Of a stretch of 64,000 nt of DNA, positions 60,471 to 64,000 are shown one piece after another. The stretch comes from Cyclina sinensis (Eukaryota; Mollusca; Bivalvia; Venerida; Veneridae), in the NCBI GenBank assembly GCA_012932295.1, contig JAAONU010000013.1, positions 45,460,627 through 45,524,626 of the forward strand, given 5' to 3'. The notes beneath the pieces are model-generated. The model searched no databases and had not been told where the DNA came from. It worked only from the letters and a program-made list of their open reading frames with translations. Within the stretch, counting starts at the first letter, position 1, and the number at the start of each line of letters is the position of its first letter. The translations under genes and the position numbers were made by a program.

Positions 60471-60856
60471 TTGTTACACTGACTCTTTCTCGTCTTGGGG
60501 AAATAATTGTTATAATAATAAATTAAACTTGATAATATGGTTTTCTTGGTTGGTGTTGTCGCATAAATACCCTGGTATCTCGATCCACCTGCGCAAAAAT
60601 ATTTATCTTGTAGGGCTAGTCTTGAGAAAAAAAAACGTATCATTGCAAATAATAAAATAAAAAATGAAGACTTTAAACACCTCTGACTTTGCGTGATGCC
60701 TAAATTATGATAATAACTGAGTGAAACTCTTTCAATATAAACTGTTAGCCTTTAAAAGCTGTTTTTAATGTATGAATATTGATCATCACCGAAGATCTTA
60801 TATCTGCTTCTGAAGTTATAGCGCACATACAGACCGTTCCATAACTGATAAATTGA

Positions 60857-60893
60857 ACGCCGCCATTGTGAAGGTCACGTGACTGTCCGCCAT
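60857..60893. promoter_or_regulatory. YY1-like sites around a palindromic E-box
   Basis: GTCACGTGAC (60874-60883), a perfect 10-bp palindrome with CACGTG, lies between two copies of CCGCCATT (60860 and 60887), the complement of the YY1 core AATGGCGG. Such a cluster is typical of a promoter. No confident gene starts here; a 26-codon frame from ATG near 60923 on the plus strand (MPKSRKTWYNF) is too short to trust. Confidence 0.4.
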
Positions 60894-60899
60894 TAAAAG

Positions 60900-62975
60900 G
60901 TTGCTTAACTTTGCTGTGATGCCTAAGTCTCGTAAAACATGGTATAACTTTAGCACATTTCAAGGTGACACGCTGTCTTTTATCGCGAGAATTTTGTGAC
61001 AGCATTTTATTGTATTATTATTACTTTTCTGTATGTTTTATTCCTGACTTGAACATATTATTAACTTGAATTATTAAAAACATGAAAGACGGTGAATAAA
61101 GACCATCGACCGTGCAAAATTAAAGTTTAGTTGTGTAAAACACATATAACTGTTCCTTTTCAAAAGTTGAAAATATGATTTCAATTATTTGAATACCTCT
61201 GAAAGTTTACAAAATGGACAAATTGACAAAATTAAATATTTCGCTCATCAACCGCATGTTGATTTAGAATGTTAACTAAAACTTGTTTTATTCTATGATA
61301 CAGTTTCAAACAATACTTGACAATAAAAGTGCATTATTTAGCGCTTCTATTACTATCACACTCTTTTGTCTTCCGCGGTGTCCTGTGGTGAAGGGGTGTA
61401 GTTACGTAATATGGGGGTGACATACTGGCTTTGTTTTGATAAGTCACCGTTAATTGTCATTGTCGGTGTTCCTTGATCAGTCACAGTAAAACACTTTAGT
61501 TAACAAATTTTGCTTTTGAGAAAATGCCTGAAGGCTATAACACATGGTCTTCAATTGTTCCTGGGTGTAATAAAAATTTAGTATCTGCTGCTGAATGGAC
61601 CTTTTCTCTAATATTTATTTCTTGCATTTCGGATTTTTGTGTGTGCAAAATATTGATATGTACAGCATTCGAGTTTATGTATGCAGAAAAAATAATAGCT
61701 TCAATGCACACGTTTGTAAGATATTGATCTTACAAATAATACGTTTGCTTTCTTTTTTCTTATTTCTAATATTATTGTTGGTATATTTAATGTACTACGC
61801 AAAACAAAATAATTATGACACCCATGTAACTGTACCCTTTTATTCAGATTTCTTTTAAAGATAGAAACATGTTCTTCTTAAAAGCAGTTTTTCGTGAAAT
61901 GTTGATAAAATAAAAAGAATTAATCTACCGGAGAATACTACTAGAGCTTAATTTAACAGTTCATCAGATTGAGATGTTATCTATGATTCGTCTAAGTAAA
62001 TTGTAACTGTAAATTGATTATTCGTTCTATATGTTAACTGATAATTGATATCTCATAACAAACAAAACTTTTTGTTTATTGTTATAACATACAGCAAACA
62101 GTTTACGCTAGTTTAATGTTATGAAGCTGTTTAACATTCTGAAGCAAAATCTTAAATGTTGTATTACTGGCTTAAATTTCTTTGCTGTTTATAAGTAATC
62201 ATGCTTCACCATAGGTGAAAAAAAACGATGTCTAACCAAAAACATGACAGTTTACATCTGCATGTTCGATGTAATCAATGCAAAGGCAAACTAATTATTT
62301 CAACAGAAGGTCTTTTTAAGAATAATTGAACCTGCTACTTTTGTTTAATTTTTAAAAGTCATTATGGTTTAATTTTCCTTCAAAAAAGACAGAAGCACAA
62401 GCAGACCTAAGACGAAAGAGCACATTGTAAGTGTAAAAAATATCACCATAGAATACTTCCTTTAAATCGCAATATTGTTTTAAGAAAAAGCACATCACTG
62501 TTACGCATTATTAGATCAGCCAGCAAAGAAAATTTTTAACGAGAGGTACGGTTTGATTAAATTTAGTTAAAAACTTGAAAACCCTGCTATGAACTATGAT
62601 CCATATCCGGCTTTGATAATCCAATACTGCAATTTGGTTAAGACAATAAAGCACATCACTGATCATCTTGGAGATAAAAAATATAAAATAGACACGGGCA
62701 GATTAATTAAAGTTAAGTCGGTTTCATCTTAATTTCGTTTTCAAGTTTGAGACGCCTGCATTGGATTATGTTCTATATCCGGCATCAAGAGTGGGATATA
62801 GTTTTGACAGAACCCCCCCCCGCAGGCAAAAAAAGAAGAAAAAAGAAAAAAAAGAAAACCATTACTCATTATTACAAAAAGAAAATATTTTGCTATATAA
62901 AGATCCTTAGTTTCAACTAGTAATTATAACTCTATATAACTATAACTGTGTAACTATGACCGATATTATTTTCAA
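60900..62975. other. Interior of the CACTA-like unit, right part
   Basis: No gene was recognised. Low-complexity tracts are C9 and A/G-rich at 62812-62860. Short frames at 61524-61858 lack any recognised motif. Confidence 0.4.
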
Positions 62976-63785
62976 ATATACGGAATGCTGTATTCGAGTA
63001 ATATACGGACTTGCAAGCATACTCCCGTATTTCAGGAATATACTGAATAGTATTTCAAGTTTCTCTTATTAGTAAATATACAGAAACCCTTATTTGAGCA
63101 GTATACTGACTTGATTTGATATGCCCCTCTTATTCAATTATAATCTAAATAATCAAATAATTGTTATAATAATCATTACTTTTCCAGTTTACAGATATAA
63201 TTTTTATTTGTTGACTTCTCAATCAGTAGTTTTCTAGAGATGTTCCTTCTTGAAAATAATGACCTCCGAAATATTTTACATGTTTCCAAATTTTTAAGCA
63301 TACGGAATGCCACATTCGAGTAAAATTTGGAAAACAAATATCGTGTTTTAGACACATAATAGGTTCCATTATTTACAAATTTATAGAACACCAGATTTGA
63401 GCAGTATACTGACACCCGTATTTCAGTATATACGAAAAGTACATTGATTATTGTTTTCTTAACTTTCAAATAAAGGGAGATATGTAGTTTAGCAGTATAC
63501 GACTGTTCATGAATATGCAGTCTTTTTAGATTCACGTATTTGTAAGAATACGGGATGCCGTTTTTTAGTAATATACGGACTTATTATGACGTTCCCGTAT
63601 TTTAGAAAAATACGAACACCGTATATCTAGTTTTCCGTATTTTGTAAGTATACGGAACACCGTATTTTGGTCATATACGGATTTGCTGGATATACGACAC
63701 CGTACATCTCCGTATTTTATGTTTTCCGTATTTTTACCCGTATGTTAATGATATACGGAATTCCGTACACTCCCGTATATCCACA
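62976..63785. repeat. Right subterminal TATACGG array
   Basis: Units of the type ATACGGAATGCCGTATTTGA then TAATATACGGACTT recur, well preserved at 62976-63035 and 63540-63785, and decayed between (for example 63298 and 63385). ATACGG-NNN-CCGTAT dyads are frequent. The outer part is the inverted counterpart of the left end. Confidence 0.9.
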
Positions 63786-63799
63786 TATTTATCGCAGTG

Positions 63800-64000
63800 A
63801 GAATGGTTACGACATGCTCCACAACAACACCTTCACTCAGCAAAAATACTGAACACACTGATAACATAATAAATGACCCAAGGTGACCCTAACCTTGGCG
63901 GGAAATGTCACAGCTGAATGAATATAGCATGAAATGTCAAAGGGAAGCAATTTACAAAATCTACAAAATAAAATCAAATAAGGTTGATAGAGTTGTCTTT
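63800..64000. other. Right flank of the CACTA-like unit
   Basis: Unique-looking AT-rich sequence; begins with the AGA target duplication. No gene was recognised. Confidence 0.4.

Larger units (their letters stand above)
56150..63799. mobile_element. CACTA/EnSpm-like transposon, 7650 bp, no transposase seen
   Basis: Left end CACTGCGAAAAATA at 56150 and right end (complement) CACTGCGATAAATA at 63799 are inverted repeats; similarity continues with ATATACGG, AGTGTAC and CCGTATAT. AGA flanks both sides (56147-56149 and 63800-63802) as a 3-bp target duplication. Behind each end lies a 0.6-0.8 kb array of TATACGG motifs. CACTG ends, 3-bp duplication and long subterminal arrays are the hallmarks of CACTA elements. 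The interior holds a small spliced gene, promoter-like repeats and a LINE fragment, and no frame long enough for a transposase, so it is non-autonomous. Not checked against a repeat library. Confidence 0.78.

Noticed and set aside
61524..61727. Frame starting MPEGYNTWSSIVPGC, considered as a THAP domain
   Set aside because: The C-x4-C and later Cys-His ligands of THAP are missing.
63667..63852. Frames within the TATACGG arrays (also at 56127-56568)
   Set aside because: They are translations of the motif array with Tyr/Arg-rich nonsense, not genes.

Overview
The window looks like AT-rich nuclear DNA from an invertebrate animal, most likely a bivalve mollusc. The evidence is spliceosomal introns, tRNA-derived SINEs with the bivalve-style tail GGCGTTAAACCC, nested LINE, Gypsy, pogo, Tc1 and mariner elements, and IRG-type (immunity-related) GTPase genes like those expanded in bivalves. 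No bacterial operon, CRISPR array, rRNA or complete tRNA gene was seen.

Layout. 1-8600 is copy A of a segmental duplication; copy B is at 48380-54460. Both carry a decayed DUF6589-like gene and a Tc1 remnant. Copy A also carries a pogo-like transposon (1242-4064) that is absent from copy B at the exact target TA. A 2.1 kb block inside the duplication is inverted in B. 8089-15270 holds a dead IRG GTPase gene (8089-14527, with a mariner in its first intron) and a truncated third copy. 15.5-33.8 kb is a nest of retroelements in alternating orientation: a LINE on the minus strand with two elements inserted in it, an integrase gene with an in-frame 30-bp minisatellite, a 5'-truncated Gypsy on the minus strand, and a longer decayed Gypsy on the plus strand.

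The one convincing intact gene is a three-exon IRG GTPase at 36102-39987 (499 residues). It has an N-terminal hydrophobic anchor, a charged linker and a GTPase domain with G1, G3 and G4 motifs. Both splice junctions keep frame. 40.0-48.4 kb is intergenic and holds a hairpin, a 157-bp tandem repeat, two SINEs, a fold-back element and a 0.9 kb element with inverted ends.

56150-63799 is the most interesting object. It is a 7.65 kb unit bounded by CACTGCGA inverted ends and a 3-bp AGA duplication. Each end carries a long array of the motif TATACGG, often as dyads with CCGTATA. This is the design of CACTA/EnSpm transposons. No transposase was found inside. Instead it holds a two-exon minus-strand mini-gene (35 residues, poly(A) signal, 43-bp CCAAT-box repeats upstream) and a LINE fragment, so it may be a non-autonomous CACTA element that carries captured host sequence.
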